Numbered from the stretch's first letter, positions 9,260 to 18,246 are shown. The stretch is DNA of 64,000 bases from Thalassovita aquimarina (GCF_018219815.1 NZ_JADMKU010000012.1:1-64000), one strand, 5' to 3'. Notes: a model not told the origin generated them from the sequence alone. Translations and numbers: made by a program.

Positions 9260-10066
9260 ATGGGCCTTATGAGTTTGAAGCTGCCCTTTCTGAAATCCCG
9301 TCCGCGCGTGGCCGTCATCCGTTTGCAGGGGATGATCGCAACCGGACCGCGCGCGCCTTTGAACGACGCGGCCCTGGCGCCGATGATCGAAAAGGCGTTT
9401 CGCAAGGGTAAGCCGGCGGCGGTGGCTCTGATCATCAACTCGCCCGGCGGATCGCCGGTGCAATCGGCGCTGATCGCGGACCGCATCCGCCGCCTGTCGC
9501 AGGAAAAGAACATCCCCGTCCATGCCTTCGTCGAAGACGTGGCGGCCTCGGGCGGCTATTGGCTGGCCGCGGCGGCGGACGATATCCATGCCGATCCGGC
9601 GTCGATCGTCGGGTCCATCGGGGTGATTTCCGCCGGTTTCGGCGCGCATGATTTCATCAGCCGCCACGGTATCGAGCGCCGCGTCTATACCTCGGTCAAG
9701 TCGAAATCCATGCTGGACCCGTTCCAGCCGGAAAAACCCGAGGACGTGGCGCGGCTGAAGGAAATTCTCGGCGACATGCACACGGTTTTCGAAGCCTATG
9801 TCAGGGATCGCCGGGGCGACAAGCTCCAGAACGATCCCGACCTGTTCAGCGGCCGTGTCTGGATGGGGCAGAAGGCGATGGAACTGGGCCTGGTCGACGG
9901 GTTGGCCCGGGCCGAGCCCAGGCTGAAGGAGCTCTACGGCGACAAGGTTCGGTTCATCCGCTACGACCGCCGCCGCGGCATCATGCAGCGGTTCGGCCTG
10001 TCGTTGATGGGCGACGCCGTGAACGCGATCGAGGAACGGGCCGCTTACGCGCGCTTTGGGCTCTGA
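9260..10066 (+). CDS. sppA: S49-family peptidase (SppA/SohB-like signal peptide peptidase)
   Basis: The protein has 268 residues, the short single-domain form. ClpP-like crotonase-fold blocks are visible: INSPGGSPVQSA, then VAASGGYWLA with the nucleophile Ser97, then SVKSKSML with the general base Lys149. The 52-residue spacing matches Ser/Lys dyad SppA enzymes. It probably degrades leftover signal peptides or small membrane proteins. There is no clear N-terminal transmembrane helix, unusual for SppA but seen in short alphaproteobacterial forms. The next ORF begins 1 base after the stop and encodes a membrane-anchored zinc-ribbon peptide. Confidence 0.88.
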   Translation: MGLMSLKLPFLKSRPRVAVIRLQGMIATGPRAPLNDAALAPMIEKAFRKGKPAAVALIINSPGGSPVQSALIADRIRRLSQEKNIPVHAFVEDVAASGGYWLAAAADDIHADPASIVGSIGVISAGFGAHDFISRHGIERRVYTSVKSKSMLDPFQPEKPEDVARLKEILGDMHTVFEAYVRDRRGDKLQNDPDLFSGRVWMGQKAMELGLVDGLARAEPRLKELYGDKVRFIRYDRRRGIMQRFGLSLMGDAVNAIEERAAYARFGL

Positions 10067-10067
10067 C

Positions 10068-10235
10068 ATGATTTTCAAGATCATTTCCCTTTTTCTTGTC
10101 GGTATGGCGGTTCTGGCGATGTTCGGAAAATTCCGGTTTCCCGGACAGCGTCGTCTGAACGCAGCGAAATGTCCGCGCTGCGGGCGCTTCAAGATCGGCA
10201 AGGGCCCGTGCCCCTGCGAAAAGGGGAAACGCTGA
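10068..10235 (+). CDS. Small membrane-anchored zinc-ribbon-like protein (55 residues)
   Basis: The ATG at 10068 opens a 55-codon frame ending with TGA at 10235. Residues 1-20 (MIFKIISLFLVGMAVLAMFG) form one transmembrane segment, followed by a basic stretch and then CPRCG (Cys35, Cys38) and CPC (Cys48, Cys50), a likely four-cysteine zinc site. It sits 1 base after sppA and 2 bases before the Ca2+/Na+ antiporter ATG, so the three genes form a tight operon. Spacing, the hydrophobic segment and paired cysteines support a real gene. No function is known. Confidence 0.75.
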   Translation: MIFKIISLFLVGMAVLAMFGKFRFPGQRRLNAAKCPRCGRFKIGKGPCPCEKGKR

Positions 10236-10237
10236 AC

Positions 10238-11185
10238 ATGGCTGAATGGCTTTATGCCTCCCTCGGGCTGGTGATCCTGCTGCTGGCCGGCGATGCGCTG
10301 GTCAAGGGCGCGGTCAACCTAAGCCTGCGGATCGGGATCCCGGCGCTGATCGTCAGCCTGACCATCGTGGCCTTCGGCACCTCGGCGCCCGAATTGCTGA
10401 TTTCGATCACCGCCGCGATGGAAGGTGTGCCGGGCATCGCGCTTGGCAACGTGGTGGGATCGAACACCGCGAATATCCTGATGGTGCTGGGGATTCCGGC
10501 GCTGCTGGCGCGGATGCACACCAGCGAATGCGACAGCCGCGAAAGTTTCCTGCTGATGATCGGCGCCTCGGTCCTGTTCATCGCGCTGTGTTTCATCGGC
10601 CGGTTCACCTGGATCAGCGGCCTGGTGCTGCTGGCGGCCCTGAGCGGCGTGTTGTTCCATTCCTTCCACAAGGCGCGGGCGCATATGGCGATGGGGGAAG
10701 AGGACGAACTGGAAGACCCCGAAGGCGCCGATCCCGACATGCCGTGGTGGAAGATCACGCTTTATATCGTGCTGGGGCTGATCGGGCTGCCGCTGGGCGC
10801 GGACCTGCTGCTGGACAGCGCGGTGACGATCGCGCGGATGTTCGACATTTCCGAAACCGTGATCGGGTTGACCATGGTCGCGGTGGGCACTTCGCTGCCG
10901 GAACTGGCGACCACCGTGATGGCGGCGCTGCGGCGTCAGGCCGACGTGGCCTTGGGTAACGTGATCGGGTCGAACATGTTCAACCTTCTGGCGATCATCG
11001 GCGTGGCGTCCCTGGTCAGCCCGATCCCGGTCGACCCGGCCTTCCTGCGGTTTGACCTGTGGGTGATGCTGGGGGCGTCTTTGCTGCTGATCCCGTTCGT
11101 GTTTTTCAAGATCGATATCACCCGGTCCTGGGGTGTTTTGTTGTCGGCGGCTTACGCAGGTTATATCGTTCTGGTTCTGAACTGA
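10238..11185 (+). CDS. yrbG: Calcium/sodium antiporter (YrbG family, CaCA)
   Basis: The protein has 315 residues from ATG 10238; the frame is open upstream, but that part overlaps the small zinc-ribbon gene. Two inverted alpha repeats are clear: FGTSAPELLISI with ALGNVVGSNTANIL near residues 45-90, and VGTSLPELATTV with ALGNVIGSNMFNLL near residues 210-250. They form the ion-binding site in the membrane of K+-independent Na+/Ca2+ exchangers. An acidic loop (EEDELEDPEGADPD, residues ~153-166) lies between the halves. It exports Ca2+ or imports it in exchange for Na+ or H+. Confidence 0.92.
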   Translation: MAEWLYASLGLVILLLAGDALVKGAVNLSLRIGIPALIVSLTIVAFGTSAPELLISITAAMEGVPGIALGNVVGSNTANILMVLGIPALLARMHTSECDSRESFLLMIGASVLFIALCFIGRFTWISGLVLLAALSGVLFHSFHKARAHMAMGEEDELEDPEGADPDMPWWKITLYIVLGLIGLPLGADLLLDSAVTIARMFDISETVIGLTMVAVGTSLPELATTVMAALRRQADVALGNVIGSNMFNLLAIIGVASLVSPIPVDPAFLRFDLWVMLGASLLLIPFVFFKIDITRSWGVLLSAAYAGYIVLVLN

Positions 11186-11206
11186 TCCGATCGCAGGGGG
11201 CATCGA

Positions 11207-11989
11207 ATGGCAGTTGCATTGGTCACGGGGGCGGGAAAACGCCTGGGGCGGTCGATGGCGGCCTATCTGGCCGGGCGCGGTTTCGACGTGGCGGTGCATT
11301 ACGGCAGTTCCGTGCACGACGCGCAAAGCCTGATCGACGATATCCGCGCCATGGGCCGCAAGGCGGTCGGGTTCCAGGCCGACCTGCTGTCCGAGGCGGA
11401 TACCCAGGCGCTGTTCCCGAAGGTCCTCGATGCTTTCGACGGCCCGGTGACCTGCCTGGTGAACAACGCCTCGGTGTTCGAACATGACCGGCTGGAAACC
11501 GCGACCCGCAAAAGCTGGGACCGGCATTTCGAATCCAATCTGCGCGCGCCTTTCGTCCTGACCCAGGCAATGGCGGCGCAGATACCCGATCCGGTGATGG
11601 ATGACATGGACGAACCGGTGGCGCAGGGCGTCGTGGTAAACATGATCGACCAGCGGGTGCGCAAGCTGACGCCGGAATTCATGACCTATACTCTGGCCAA
11701 GATGGGGCTTTGGGCCTTTACCCAGACCGCGGCGCAGGGATTGGCCCCGAGGCTGCGCGTGAACGCCATCGGGCCGGGCCCGACATTGAAGGGCGCGCGC
11801 CAGTCCGAAATCCATTTCAAGGGGCAGCGCAACGCCACGATTCTGGGCCGCGGTTCGAACCCATCCGATGTGAATGCGGCGCTTGGATTTTTCCTAGATT
11901 CGCCAGCGGTTACCGGGCAACTGATATGTACCGATGGTGGTCAGCACCTGGGCTGGCAGACGCCTGACGTGTTGGGTGTCGAGGAGTAA
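11207..11989 (+). CDS. SDR-family oxidoreductase (FolM/pteridine-reductase-like)
   Basis: The protein has 260 residues. The Rossmann motif TGAGKRLGRSMA (residues 7-18) prefers NADPH by its basic residue, the NNAS motif is at ~86, and the catalytic YTLAK lies near 165. The 'GKRLG' form of the glycine motif and the overall layout are those of the pteridine reductase/FolM branch of short-chain dehydrogenases, so it may reduce dihydromonapterin or dihydrofolate. It begins 21 bases after the antiporter stop. The precise substrate is an inference from family resemblance. Confidence 0.8.
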   Translation: MAVALVTGAGKRLGRSMAAYLAGRGFDVAVHYGSSVHDAQSLIDDIRAMGRKAVGFQADLLSEADTQALFPKVLDAFDGPVTCLVNNASVFEHDRLETATRKSWDRHFESNLRAPFVLTQAMAAQIPDPVMDDMDEPVAQGVVVNMIDQRVRKLTPEFMTYTLAKMGLWAFTQTAAQGLAPRLRVNAIGPGPTLKGARQSEIHFKGQRNATILGRGSNPSDVNAALGFFLDSPAVTGQLICTDGGQHLGWQTPDVLGVEE

Positions 11990-12174
11990 ACCGGGCCTTG
12001 CGCCTGAAGTTGTGCACCGGTCACTGTCCTGTCACAGTAGTGTTACAAAATATGTAATTCTTTCAAATACTTGTCCGAGACGTCAAAAAATATCGTGCAA
12101 TATCAATGTGTTGCGATAGTGCCTATTTTTTATGCAAATCGTTGAACCGGGTTAAAAACAAGGAGAATTTCCAC
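11990..12174. other. AT-rich intergenic region upstream of uvrC
   Basis: These 185 bases are strikingly AT-rich compared with both neighbours, with runs such as CAAAAAATAT and TATTTTTTATG. They probably contain the promoter for the leader ORF and uvrC. I cannot fix a -35/-10 pair with confidence. Just downstream, inside the leader ORF, is a perfect DnaA-box-like TTATCCACA at 12198-12206. Confidence 0.5.
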
Positions 12175-12282
12175 ATGCCCGGAAGTTATCGGCAGAGTTA
12201 TCCACAGAAACGGTGGAAAGCTTTTCTCTTGCCCTTTGATACCAAAGATTGCAGCGGCCGCCTGAGAATCATATCTGGTTAA
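12175..12282 (+). CDS. Candidate leader ORF of 35 residues upstream of uvrC
   Basis: The ATG at 12175 follows a strong Shine-Dalgarno AAGGAG at 12160-12165 (9-base spacing) and reads 35 codons to TAA at 12280-12282, ending one base before the uvrC ATG. The peptide begins [14 protein letters not shown] and has no recognised family. uvrC itself lacks a convincing ribosome binding site, so translation of uvrC may be coupled to this ORF. Against it being a real gene are its short length and lack of known relatives. A perfect DnaA-box match lies within its codons. Confidence 0.45.
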   Translation: MPGSYRQSYPQKRWKAFLLPFDTKDCSGRLRIISG

Positions 12283-12283
12283 C

Positions 12284-14149
12284 ATGCCTGATCCGACACC
12301 CGAATCGCTGACCGGCCACGCGCTGATTCAGTCCTATCTGAAGACCCTGGATGCCTCGCCCGGCGTGTATCGGATGCTGGATGCGCAGGCGCGGGTTCTC
12401 TATGTCGGCAAGGCGCGGAACCTGAAGGCGCGGGTGTCGAACTATGCCCGTCCGACCGGCCATTCGGGGCGGATCGCGCGGATGATTTCCGAAACCGCTT
12501 CGATGATGTTCCTGACCACGCGGACGGAAACCGAGGCGCTGCTGCTGGAACAGAACCTGATCAAGCAGTTGAAGCCGCATTACAACGTGCTGTTGAGGGA
12601 TGACAAATCCTTCCCCAACATATTGGTGACCGGCGATCACCCGTTTCCGCAGATCAAGAAACACCGCGGCGCGAAGAAACAGAAAGGCAGCTATTACGGC
12701 CCCTTCGCCAGCGCGGGCGCGGTGAACCGGACGCTGAACCAGCTGCAGCGGGTGTTCCAGCTGCGCAACTGTTCCGACGCGATGTTTTCCAGCCGGTCGC
12801 GGCCCTGCCTGTTGTACCAGATCAAGCGCTGTTCGGGTCCCTGCGTCGGCAAGATCAGCGAGGCCGACTATGCCGCCACGGTGGCCGACGCCAAACGGTT
12901 CCTGTCGGGCAAGTCGACCGATATCCAGGAGAAGCTGGCGGCGGAAATGATGACGGCCAGCGACGCGATGAATTTCGAACGCGCCGCCGCCTTGCGCGAC
13001 CGGATCAAGGCGCTGACCCAGGTGCAGACGGTGCAGGGGATCAACCCGCGCACCGTGACCGAGGCCGATATCGTCGCGCTGCATTTGGAAAAGGGTCAGG
13101 CCTGCGTGCAGGTGTTCTTCATCCGCGCCGGGCAGAACTGGGGCAACCGCGATTTCTATCCCCGGGTCGGGGCCGAGATCGAGGCGCCCGAGGTGCTGGA
13201 GGCGTTCCTTGGCCAGTTCTACGACAGCAAGGACCCGCCGCGCCAGATCATCCTGTCGCATCCGATTGAAAACGCCGACCTGATGGAACAGGCATTGAGC
13301 CAGAAGCTTGGCCGCAAGGTCGAACTTCTGGTGCCGAAACGGGGCGAAAAGGCCGAACTGGTCGCCGGGGCCGCGCGCAACGCCCGCGAAAGCCTGGCCC
13401 GCAAAATGTCGGAAAGCGCGACGCAGGCGAAGCTGCTGGCGGGGCTGGGCGAAGCCTTCGGCCTCGACGGGGCGCCGCAGCGGATCGAGGTTTACGACAA
13501 CAGCCATATCCAGGGCACCAACGCGGTGGGCGGCATGATCGTCGCCGGGCCGGACGGGTTCATGAAGAACCAGTACCGCAAGTTCAACATCAAGGGCGAA
13601 GACCTGACCCCGGGCGACGATTTCGGCATGATGAAAGAGGTGCTGACCCGTCGCTTCAAGCGCCTGCTGAAAGAAGACCCGGACCGTGACAAGGGACTGT
13701 GGCCCGACCTTCTGCTGATCGATGGCGGTGCCGGGCAGGTCTCGGCCGTCTACGAGATCATGGAGGAATTCGGGGTCGAGGATATCCCGATGGTGGGCGT
13801 CGCCAAGGGCGTCGACCGCGATCACGGCAAGGAGGAATTCCACCGCCCCGGCGGCAGGCCCTTTGCGCTGAAGATGAACGATCCGGTGCTGTATTTCATC
13901 CAGCGCCTGCGCGACGAGGCGCACCGTTTTGCCATCGGTACCCACCGGGCCAAGCGGGCCAAGACGATCGGTGCCACGCCGCTGGACGATGTGCCGGGGG
14001 TGGGGGCGACGCGCAAGCGCGCGCTGCTGGCGCATTTCGGATCGGCCAAGGCGGTCAGCCGCGCGGCGTTGGCGGACCTGAAGGCGGTCGACGGCATTTC
14101 CGGTGCCCTGGCCGAAACCATCTACGATTTCTTCCACGAAAAAGGCTGA
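12284..14149 (+). CDS. uvrC: UvrABC system protein C, excinuclease subunit
   Basis: This 621-residue, full-length UvrC makes the dual incisions around DNA lesions in nucleotide excision repair. The N-terminal GIY-YIG nuclease is seen as [19 protein letters not shown] (residues ~24-42). A UVR helical hairpin for UvrB binding lies around residues 205-240 ([18 protein letters not shown]). The RNase H-like second nuclease contains [16 protein letters not shown] and [12 protein letters not shown], and the C-terminus carries the helix-hairpin-helix pair ([30 protein letters not shown]). The start follows a possible leader ORF by one base. The pgsA/moaD/moaE order downstream is shared with related Rhodobacterales. 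Confidence 0.97.
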   Translation: MPDPTPESLTGHALIQSYLKTLDASPGVYRMLDAQARVLYVGKARNLKARVSNYARPTGHSGRIARMISETASMMFLTTRTETEALLLEQNLIKQLKPHYNVLLRDDKSFPNILVTGDHPFPQIKKHRGAKKQKGSYYGPFASAGAVNRTLNQLQRVFQLRNCSDAMFSSRSRPCLLYQIKRCSGPCVGKISEADYAATVADAKRFLSGKSTDIQEKLAAEMMTASDAMNFERAAALRDRIKALTQVQTVQGINPRTVTEADIVALHLEKGQACVQVFFIRAGQNWGNRDFYPRVGAEIEAPEVLEAFLGQFYDSKDPPRQIILSHPIENADLMEQALSQKLGRKVELLVPKRGEKAELVAGAARNARESLARKMSESATQAKLLAGLGEAFGLDGAPQRIEVYDNSHIQGTNAVGGMIVAGPDGFMKNQYRKFNIKGEDLTPGDDFGMMKEVLTRRFKRLLKEDPDRDKGLWPDLLLIDGGAGQVSAVYEIMEEFGVEDIPMVGVAKGVDRDHGKEEFHRPGGRPFALKMNDPVLYFIQRLRDEAHRFAIGTHRAKRAKTIGATPLDDVPGVGATRKRALLAHFGSAKAVSRAALADLKAVDGISGALAETIYDFFHEKG

Positions 14150-14332
14150 CGGGCGCAGGATCCCGAAGGCATGTTGCCGCTTCGCGCTTTTTTGCGCCGG
14201 CGGGCGTCGTTCACGTTGATTAAAACGAAACGGTAAAATAGCTTCAAATATAAGCATGTGTTTTGGTCAAGCCGATCGCCGTCCGGTTCGACGGTGGGCC
14301 GGATCGATTTGGGTCGGAGGAAGACTGATCGG

Positions 14333-14836
14333 ATGATGAAGTGTTTCGGTGGTCTGTCACGGGTGATGCCTCTGGTCATTGCGGGTCTGTACGCATCGCT
14401 TGCCGTCGCGCAGGAGGACGGCAGCCAGAGGATCAGCCTGTCCGGTGCGCTGGCCGAAGGGCAGGAAGGAAGCGCTACGATAAGCGAAATCGAGGCGGCG
14501 GGACTGCACGAGTTCACCCTGTTCAATCCCTATGATCAGCGTGAAGACCTGTACGCAGGCGTTTTCATTTCGGATCTGGTTGAAAAGTTTGGTGCCGAAG
14601 GGGCGCGGTCGGTCACGCTGATCGCACTCGACGACTACACGATAGATTTCAGCCGGGAGGAGTGGGATGATTTCGGCATCGTTCTGTCTACGCGCATGAA
14701 CGGCGATTACTTCGGCTTTGACATGAAAGGCCCGATGCGCGTCGTATTCCCCGATTATGACGGCGCCAAACTCGAATATCAGGAAACACTGCCCAAATGG
14801 ATTTGGATGATCACCCGGATCGAATTCAAAAAGTGA
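14333..14836 (+). CDS. Secreted protein resembling an oxidoreductase molybdopterin-binding domain
   Basis: The protein has 167 residues from ATG 14333; the open frame upstream is not coding-like. A signal peptide is evident (hydrophobic MPLVIAGLYASLAVAQ with cleavage after AVA). The mature part follows the pattern of small SUOX-fold domains: ISLSGALAEGQ, FTLFNPYDQ, GVFISDLVEKFGAEG, LIALDDYTIDF, FGFDMKGPMRVVFP. Such proteins often sit next to sensor kinases or cyclases and may act as periplasmic sensors. The usual cofactor cysteine is not seen, so cofactor binding is doubtful. The hybrid kinase gene overlaps its end by 40 bases, pointing to a joint function. Confidence 0.7.
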   Translation: MMKCFGGLSRVMPLVIAGLYASLAVAQEDGSQRISLSGALAEGQEGSATISEIEAAGLHEFTLFNPYDQREDLYAGVFISDLVEKFGAEGARSVTLIALDDYTIDFSREEWDDFGIVLSTRMNGDYFGFDMKGPMRVVFPDYDGAKLEYQETLPKWIWMITRIEFKK

Positions 14837-17019
14837 CCCGATTCTGGAATGCCAGATACATTGTCGTCATCCTTCTGGGGATTGCCGCTGTCGCCGGCTA
14901 TGCGACCTACGAATATCGCAACGGGCATCTGAGCCAGGAGAATTCCCGCCGCGTCGTCCAGATCATCAATTCTGCGCGCCTGACCTTCAAGATCGACAAG
15001 CTGAGCGGCAGGGCGCAGGAAGCCTATCAAAACGCGGTGCTGACGCAGAACGAGGCGGGCCTGGACGAGGCCTTGAACTATCTGCTTGGCGCAAAGGGCT
15101 TTGTGAACAGCCCCTACCTGTACCGGTACGAAGAGTTGCAGGTGGTGATCGGCCATATCGAGGAGAGCCGGCGCTTGATAGAAGAAGCGGGGCTTTCGCC
15201 AAGCCCCGAGCAGTTGGCCGAACTGCGCCGCAGGGTCGCACAGATCGACCGGATTACCGCGCAATACGAACAGGGCATCTATTCGGCCTACATGACCGAA
15301 TACAGCAAGGGGCAGACAGAGAACCTCAAGGCGTCTCTTGGCATGCGGACATTGCTGGTGGCGCTGCTGGTGGCGCTGGTCGTCTTCGGGGTCATCGCTC
15401 TGTTCTTGCGGGCCGAACAGGTGCAGCATAACAAGCGGGTCGAGGCCGAATATGCCAGCAAGGCGAAATCGGCCTTCCTGGCGAATATGAGCCACGAAAT
15501 CCGGACGCCGATAAACGGCATCGTCGGCATGATCGAGCTGTTGCAGAAAACCACCGAACTGAACGACGACCAGAGGCGGATGATCGAGGTTGTCCGCGAT
15601 TCTTCGTATTTCCTGATGCGGATCATCGACGACATTCTGGATGCGTCGAAGATCGAGGCGGGCAAGCTCGAGATCGAAAGAACCGAATTTGCGCTGATCG
15701 AAGCGGTCGAAAAGGCCGCGGAATCGCTGGCATTGCAGGCGCAAAAGAGCAATGTGCAGTTCCTGATCGTTGTGGACGCGGATGTGCCGGACTGGGTCGA
15801 AGGCGATCCCTTGCGGTTGCGCCAGATTCTGCTGAACCTTCTCAGTAACGCGATCAAGTTTTCCAATTGGGGCGAAACCGAAGACAAGCGGGGCTTCGTC
15901 CAGCTTTGGGTCGACCGCGACAGCGAAGAGGGCTTCATCCGGTTCCGGGTGATCGACCACGGCATCGGCATGACCGACGAAACGATAAGGACCGTGTTCA
16001 GGCCGTTCCAGCAGGCCGAGCAATCCACGACCCGCCGCTTCGGCGGGACCGGGCTTGGCCTCGTGATCACCCGCAACCTGATCGACCTGATGGGCGGCGA
16101 GCTTGAGGTGAAGAGCAAAGTCGGCCGGGGCACGACCTTCACGGTTCGCCTGCCGTTTGCCCGGAAGGACGGCGGGGCAGGTACGGCCCGGATCGAAGGG
16201 ACCAAGCTGATCCTGCAGATGGACAAGCCGATCTATAACGAACGGATCGCCCGTTTTTATGAATATCGCGGGGCCGATGTTATCGTGCCGAACAGTCGAG
16301 AAGAGCTGTTGGCTGCCGCTGCCGAAGCGGATGACGAAGCGGTGCTGATGCTGGCGCTTGAAACGCTGGAAGAAAACCTTGATCTTGTCGACCGGGTCAT
16401 CGAATGCAATCCGGACTGCAACATTCTGGTGCTCGACCCGACCCGCGAAAATCCGAAGGGGCTGATCAAGAAGCGGCTCTATATTTCCTACCGGTTCCCG
16501 ATGCAGTTGACGGACACCGTGCGCGGCATCGCCATGCTGACCGGCCGGATTGCGCGCGATGCCGTGAACGGGGAGGCGCCGTCCGCCGCCCTGTCCGCCA
16601 AGGCGCGGATGCCAAATCCGGGGCCGGTGCTGGTCGTCGAAGACAATCCGCTGAACATGGCCGTTCTGTCCCGGCAGTTGGAATTGCTGGGCGTCGGTTT
16701 CGAAACCGCGACGAACGGTGCGGAAGGGTTTTCGAAGTGGCGGGAAAACGGTTTCGACATGGTGCTGACCGATTGCCAGATGCCGGTGATGGACGGGTTG
16801 GAAATGACGCGGAAAATACGCGCTTTCGAGGCCGACGGCGGCGACCGGAAAACCGCGATCATCGCGATTTCGGCCAGCGCCCTGAAAGAAGAGGCCGAGC
16901 GCAGTTTCGAGGCCGGGGTCAGCGATTACCTGACCAAGCCGGTGCAGACCGCGGCATTGGAACAGGCGTTGCGGAAATGGCATCGCCGAAGCGGTTCCGA
17001 ACCGCCACTCGACGCCTGA
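14797..17019 (+). CDS. Hybrid sensor histidine kinase/response regulator
   Basis: The protein has 740 residues. A transmembrane helix at ~18-36 and another at ~183-205 flank a ~145-residue periplasmic helical sensor domain. The HisKA dimerisation helix holds the phosphoacceptor His233 in ANMSHEIRTPINGI. The HATPase domain follows with NLLSNAIKFS (N box), DHGIGM (G1) and FGGTGLGLVI (G2). A degenerate receiver-like segment lies at ~465-590, then a C-terminal receiver begins at ~609 with VVEDNPLNM, acceptor Asp659 in LTDCQMPVMDG and Lys in YLTKPV. There is no HPt domain, so an external phosphotransfer partner is expected. The start overlaps the secreted domain gene by 40 bases. Confidence 0.92.
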   Translation: MDLDDHPDRIQKVTRFWNARYIVVILLGIAAVAGYATYEYRNGHLSQENSRRVVQIINSARLTFKIDKLSGRAQEAYQNAVLTQNEAGLDEALNYLLGAKGFVNSPYLYRYEELQVVIGHIEESRRLIEEAGLSPSPEQLAELRRRVAQIDRITAQYEQGIYSAYMTEYSKGQTENLKASLGMRTLLVALLVALVVFGVIALFLRAEQVQHNKRVEAEYASKAKSAFLANMSHEIRTPINGIVGMIELLQKTTELNDDQRRMIEVVRDSSYFLMRIIDDILDASKIEAGKLEIERTEFALIEAVEKAAESLALQAQKSNVQFLIVVDADVPDWVEGDPLRLRQILLNLLSNAIKFSNWGETEDKRGFVQLWVDRDSEEGFIRFRVIDHGIGMTDETIRTVFRPFQQAEQSTTRRFGGTGLGLVITRNLIDLMGGELEVKSKVGRGTTFTVRLPFARKDGGAGTARIEGTKLILQMDKPIYNERIARFYEYRGADVIVPNSREELLAAAAEADDEAVLMLALETLEENLDLVDRVIECNPDCNILVLDPTRENPKGLIKKRLYISYRFPMQLTDTVRGIAMLTGRIARDAVNGEAPSAALSAKARMPNPGPVLVVEDNPLNMAVLSRQLELLGVGFETATNGAEGFSKWRENGFDMVLTDCQMPVMDGLEMTRKIRAFEADGGDRKTAIIAISASALKEEAERSFEAGVSDYLTKPVQTAALEQALRKWHRRSGSEPPLDA

Positions 17020-17120
17020 GACGCGGCGCGAAACGTCTGGGCATTGCCGCGAAGCACGGTTGCCGGTCCGGCCCCGCACGGGGGTGGGCGTGACGCACCG
17101 GTGAACTTCTTTGTCCCTGG

Positions 17121-17450
17121 TCAGGCCGTCTGAACAGACCCCAGAAGCCCGCCGTCGACGACACGGCGGACAAAGGGCGCCATCCCTTCGGGGCCGGATT
17201 CGCGGTCCTTGATATGGATGCAGACATCCGGGCGTTTCATCGCGATCACGCTGATCAGGTCGCCGCGCATCTCGTCGTCAAGGCTGCCGCCCATGATGAC
17301 GCAGCAGATGTCGGGTTCGGTGTCCAGTTGCCGGATCACTTCGCCATGATCATGCGCGCCGAGCCAGCGGATCGGCAGGTGGTCCAGTTCCCTGGCCACA
17401 TCGCCGATGACATTGGGCAGTTTGCCCACCAGAAGCACTACGGGATTCAT
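17121..17450 (-). CDS. Small hypothetical protein, receiver-like fold
   Basis: The protein has 109 residues starting at the ATG at 17450, directly preceded by a very strong AAGGAGGAGGAA. It begins MNPVVLLVGKLPNVIGDVARELD and alternates beta strands and helices like a degenerate response-regulator receiver: strand VVLLVG, then CCVIMGG in place of the phosphorylation strand, and VCIHIKD. No conserved phosphoacceptor Asp is evident. It runs convergent to the hybrid kinase and divergent from pgsA. The function is unknown. Involvement in the kinase pathway is possible from position only. Confidence 0.7.
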   Translation of the reverse strand: MNPVVLLVGKLPNVIGDVARELDHLPIRWLGAHDHGEVIRQLDTEPDICCVIMGGSLDDEMRGDLISVIAMKRPDVCIHIKDRESGPEGMAPFVRRVVDGGLLGSVQTA

Positions 17451-17582
17451 TTCCTCCTCCTTACCTGTCCCGGGGCGGATAGGTTTTTCCATCGGGTCGG
17501 CCCCGGGATAAACCCATCATAGCACAGAATGTGGTGAAACGCCTGCTTCCCCCCGGTCGGAAGACAGGCTATTCAAGGCGTT

Positions 17583-18245
17583 ATGAACTGGACGATCCCC
17601 AATATCCTGACCGTTATCCGGCTTGCCGCCGCGCCCGGCGTGGCCGTGATGTTCCTGTATTTCGCCCGGCCCTATGCCGATTGGTTCGCGCTGCTGCTGT
17701 TCATCGGTGCGGCGGTGACCGATTGGTTCGACGGCTACCTAGCCCGGCTTTGGGGGCAGGAAAGCAAGATCGGCGCGATGCTCGACCCGATCGCGGACAA
17801 GGCGATGGTGGTGATCGCGCTGATGGTAATCGTGGGCTATTCGTCGATGTCGCCCTGGCTGGTGCTGCCGGCGACCTTCATCCTGTTCCGCGAAATCTTC
17901 GTGTCGGGCCTGCGCGAATATCTGGGCGATACCGCCGGCACGCTGAAAGTGACCAAGCTGGCCAAGTGGAAAACCACTCTCCAGATGTTTGCCATCGCGA
18001 CCCTGTTTGCCCACGGCGTGTTCGAGCACTATTTCGGAATGAGCAGCCTTGGCATGGATGCGGGCATCGTCGAAGACATCCTTGCCGGGCGCGAAGAAGA
18101 CGTTGTTGGCCTGGGCTGGAAAATGCGCGGCATGATCTGGTCCGCCAATCTGGGGCTTGTCCTGCTCTGGGTCGCGGCTCTGCTGACGCTGATCACCGGG
18201 TATGACTATTTCCGCAAGGCCCTGCCGCATCTGAAGGACGACTGA
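17583..18245 (+). CDS. pgsA: CDP-diacylglycerol-glycerol-3-phosphate 3-phosphatidyltransferase
   Basis: This 220-residue inner-membrane enzyme makes phosphatidylglycerol phosphate, the committed step to phosphatidylglycerol. The CDP-alcohol phosphotransferase motif DWFDGYLARLWG, then GAMLDPIADK is complete, with the four catalytic aspartates. N-terminal WTIPNILTVIRLAAAPG is typical of PgsA. It is slightly longer than usual because of an insertion between later helices (residues ~150-185). moaD starts one base after its stop, so the three genes pgsA, moaD and moaE form one transcript. Confidence 0.95.
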   Translation: MNWTIPNILTVIRLAAAPGVAVMFLYFARPYADWFALLLFIGAAVTDWFDGYLARLWGQESKIGAMLDPIADKAMVVIALMVIVGYSSMSPWLVLPATFILFREIFVSGLREYLGDTAGTLKVTKLAKWKTTLQMFAIATLFAHGVFEHYFGMSSLGMDAGIVEDILAGREEDVVGLGWKMRGMIWSANLGLVLLWVAALLTLITGYDYFRKALPHLKDD

Positions 18246-18246
18246 C

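Noticed and set aside
11990-12283. Possible replication origin, based on AT-richness and one DnaA box
   Set aside because: Only a single DnaA box, no box cluster, and no origin-associated genes nearby; an isolated box near a repair gene is more likely regulatory or chance.
12269-14257. 662-codon open frame antisense to uvrC
   Set aside because: It is a by-product of GC-rich third positions in uvrC. uvrC has a complete protein family match; the antisense frame has none.
14779-17079. 766-codon open frame antisense to the hybrid kinase
   Set aside because: It mirrors the kinase coding sequence and shows no domain. Same GC-skew artefact.
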